Shown in pieces: positions 5,679 to 6,859 of a DNA stretch of 6,859 nucleotides; the first letter of the stretch is position 1, and each line of letters begins with the position of its first letter. This DNA is from Candidatus Parvarchaeota archaeon. GTDB lineage: Archaea; Micrarchaeota; Micrarchaeia; Anstonellales; VGKX01. The stretch spans positions 1 through 6,859 of the forward strand of contig VGKX01000054.1 of NCBI GenBank assembly GCA_016866895.1. Direction: 5' to 3'. The translations under genes were made by a program, and so were the position numbers. Below the pieces are notes generated by a model. The model did not search any database and was not told the DNA's origin. It was given only the letters and a program-made list of their open reading frames with translations.

Positions 5679-6551
5679 ATGGCTCTTAAAACAAATGCAC
5701 TGAATGCGGCTTCTAAAGAACAAAACCAGGGCAAAGCGAAGCGCCCGCTTCCCGGATTTGCTGCAATAGCCATTCTTCTTGCCTTTGCACTTTTTTTCGG
5801 CTGCACAAATCCCGTGCCGCCGTCCCCGCCTGCGCCAGGCCAAAACACCACAAAACTTGTTGCCGCCCAAGGCGACTATGTGACTGTGGACTACACGCTT
5901 AGGCTTGACAATGGCACAGTGGTCGACACAAGTATAAAGGATGTGGCGTCCAAGGCAGGTATTTATGACCTGAAAAGGACATACTCGCCGCTTGGTTTTT
6001 GGATAGGCCCTCAAAGCGGCCTTCTCCCAAAGTTTTCAGGCGCAGTTGAGGGAATGAAAAAGGGCCAGACAAAAAAAATCAGGCTTGAGCCACAGGACGG
6101 CTATGGAATCTACAACAACAGCAGCGTTTTTGGGCTTCCGGCAGTAACCGAAATTCCCCGGCTTTACAACGTGCCGATAGCAAACTTCAAGACGGGCTTT
6201 GAGAATCTGTCAGTAGGCAAGCGCCTTGTCCACCCCCAGTACAAATGGGACATGGCAATAGCGGAGCTTTATTCCGATTCTGTGCTGCTTCGCCAGAATC
6301 CGCTTCCAAGGCATAATTTTGAGCTCAATGGCTGGCCTGCAATGGTGCAAAACGTGACCAACGAAACAATAGTCATTTTGCTCAAGCCACATGTTGGGGA
6401 AAAATACGGCTATGAAGATACCGAGTCATGCCCTACAGGCGAGGCACTTGTAAAATCGGTGAAAAGCGACACTGTCATGCTTGACTGCAACCATCCGCTT
6501 GCAGGCCAGGCGCTGAATTTTGAAATCACGCTAAGGGCAATAGCAAGCTAG
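5679..6551 (+). CDS. Lipoprotein-like FKBP-type peptidyl-prolyl isomerase with extended insert-in-flap region
   Basis: A predicted envelope-anchored prolyl isomerase/chaperone of 290 residues. Residues 1-25 are polar and basic; 26-41 form a hydrophobic segment ending in FFGC, where Cys42 fits a lipobox; a Pro-rich linker (45-54) leads to the catalytic domain. The FKBP fold opens with GDYVTVDYTLRLDNGTVVD (65-83), continues through GAVEGMKKGQ (121-130) and EPQDGYG (137-143), and closes with DCNHPLAGQALNFEITLRAI (269-288), the typical SlyD/archaeal FKBP ending. Between these lies an insertion of about 120 residues, far longer than the insert-in-flap domain of SlyD. It contains repeated units at 190-210, 219-240 and 255-276. 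The role follows from the family; outward orientation is inferred from the N terminus. The 21 residues before the hydrophobic stretch are long for a signal peptide, so an uncleaved membrane anchor is the alternative. Nothing in the neighbours suggests a specific client. Confidence 0.88.
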   Translation: MALKTNALNAASKEQNQGKAKRPLPGFAAIAILLAFALFFGCTNPVPPSPPAPGQNTTKLVAAQGDYVTVDYTLRLDNGTVVDTSIKDVASKAGIYDLKRTYSPLGFWIGPQSGLLPKFSGAVEGMKKGQTKKIRLEPQDGYGIYNNSSVFGLPAVTEIPRLYNVPIANFKTGFENLSVGKRLVHPQYKWDMAIAELYSDSVLLRQNPLPRHNFELNGWPAMVQNVTNETIVILLKPHVGEKYGYEDTESCPTGEALVKSVKSDTVMLDCNHPLAGQALNFEITLRAIAS

Positions 6552-6600
6552 AAAAACAAGTGAAAGCCAGTGCAGGCACGTGTGCAGAATTTCTTATCTG

Positions 6601-6609
6601 TTTTAATTA
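6601..6609 (+). promoter_or_regulatory. A/T-rich promoter-like box before the aldolase gene
   Basis: TTTTAATTA lies about 50 bases before the aldolase ATG and predicts a start near 6630 with a leader of about 24 bases. The adjoining T-rich stretch to about 6625 (TATTTTTCATTG) could also terminate the FKBP transcript, so the 102-base gap probably serves both purposes. The assignment is by position and composition only. Confidence 0.4.
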
Positions 6610-6641
6610 TTTTTCATTGTTATTATCAGTATGCTATTTAC

Positions 6642-6647
6642 GGAGGT
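6642..6647 (+). promoter_or_regulatory. Strong Shine-Dalgarno site for the aldolase gene
   Basis: GGAGGT lies six bases before the ATG at 6654, a near-perfect match to the archaeal anti-SD and the strongest in the window. It fixes this start over an out-of-frame ATG at 6631 and suits a highly expressed central-metabolism enzyme. Confidence 0.75.
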
Positions 6648-6653
6648 TGTCTT

Positions 6654-6859
6654 ATGGCAGAACGCGTTGCACATCTTGGGAAGGTAGTAAGAAACGGCAA
6701 AGTGCTGATTTTGGCGATGGATCAGGGCATGGAACACGGGCCGCGTGACTTCAACAAAACAAACATAAACCCCGAATACGTCTGTGATATTGCAAGCAGG
6801 GGTGGCTTTACCGGATTTGCAATTCAAAAAGGCGTTGCAAAAATGTACAAGGAGAATTA
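6654..6859 (+). CDS. Fructose-bisphosphate aldolase class I (DhnA family), N-terminal part
   Basis: The first 68 residues run off the window end. LILAMDQGMEHGP (18-30) is the signature opening strand and loop of archaeal class I (DhnA-type) aldolases, followed by a DFNKTNINPEYV segment, IASRGGFTGFAIQKGVA (46-62) and the beginning of the next helix. The family forms a Schiff base through a lysine later in the barrel, which is not in view. The enzyme interconverts fructose-1,6-bisphosphate with glyceraldehyde-3-phosphate and dihydroxyacetone phosphate in the cytoplasm. Asp-Gln is present where many members have Asp-His. A related DhnA-family member such as the transaldolase-like AroA' enzyme cannot be wholly excluded from the N terminus alone. 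The clear SD site sets the start. The gene follows the FKBP gene by 102 bases and is probably transcribed on its own. Confidence 0.85.
   Translation, partial: MAERVAHLGKVVRNGKVLILAMDQGMEHGPRDFNKTNINPEYVCDIASRGGFTGFAIQKGVAKMYKEN

Noticed and set aside
6576..6590. CACGTG-centred palindrome in the FKBP-aldolase gap
   Set aside because: The symmetry barely extends beyond six bases and is not repeated elsewhere in the window, so it is not supported as an operator.
6603..6827. Minus-strand 74-codon open frame over the aldolase start
   Set aside because: It is antisense to a clear aldolase N terminus with a strong Shine-Dalgarno site, and shows no family features.

Overview
The window reads as a compact piece of an archaeal chromosome. 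Three protein types point this way: a ProRS of the archaeal/eukaryotic form with a C-terminal Cys4 zinc site, a class I (archaeal) CCA-adding enzyme, and a form III RuBisCO. The start signals also fit: TATA-like boxes lie about 26 bases upstream of two start codons (leaderless transcripts), while other genes carry Shine-Dalgarno sites matching the archaeal anti-SD. A form III RuBisCO together with a short-spaced genome and an FFGC lipobox suggests a DPANN-type lineage (Diapherotrites, Micrarchaeota or Woesearchaeota-like). That placement is an inference; only the archaeal assignment is firm. No mobile element, CRISPR array, rRNA or tRNA was seen, and no gap between genes exceeds about 200 bases.

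Layout. (1) At 1-141 is the tail of an unrecognised plus-strand gene, convergent with the next block. (2) On the minus strand is a two-gene block, rbcL (2982-1684) followed after 24 bases by proS (1659-187); proS also appears to have its own leaderless promoter inside the end of rbcL. (3) A 198-base divergent region (2983-3180) holds back-to-back promoters, a putative hairpin at the 5' end of the rbcL leader, and a 12-base sequence that occurs twice. (4) On the plus strand are a DUF2797-family protein with a GIY-YIG-like core (3181-4059), the CCA-adding enzyme (4124-5590), a membrane-anchored FKBP-type prolyl isomerase (5679-6551), and the start of a class I fructose-bisphosphate aldolase (6654 to the window end). 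Each has its own promoter-like signal, so they need not be one operon.

How they fit together. RuBisCO III in archaea acts in AMP/nucleoside salvage: ribulose-1,5-bisphosphate from nucleotide ribose is carboxylated to 3-phosphoglycerate, which enters central carbon metabolism where the aldolase works. The other two enzymes of that pathway (AMP phosphorylase, ribose-1,5-bisphosphate isomerase) are not in the window. proS and cca are both tRNA functions. The FKBP is an envelope chaperone unrelated to the rest. The points that stand out most are the DUF2797 protein, the structured rbcL leader with its repeats, the three-fold motif inside the FKBP insertion, and a decapeptide duplication in the basic tail of the CCA enzyme.
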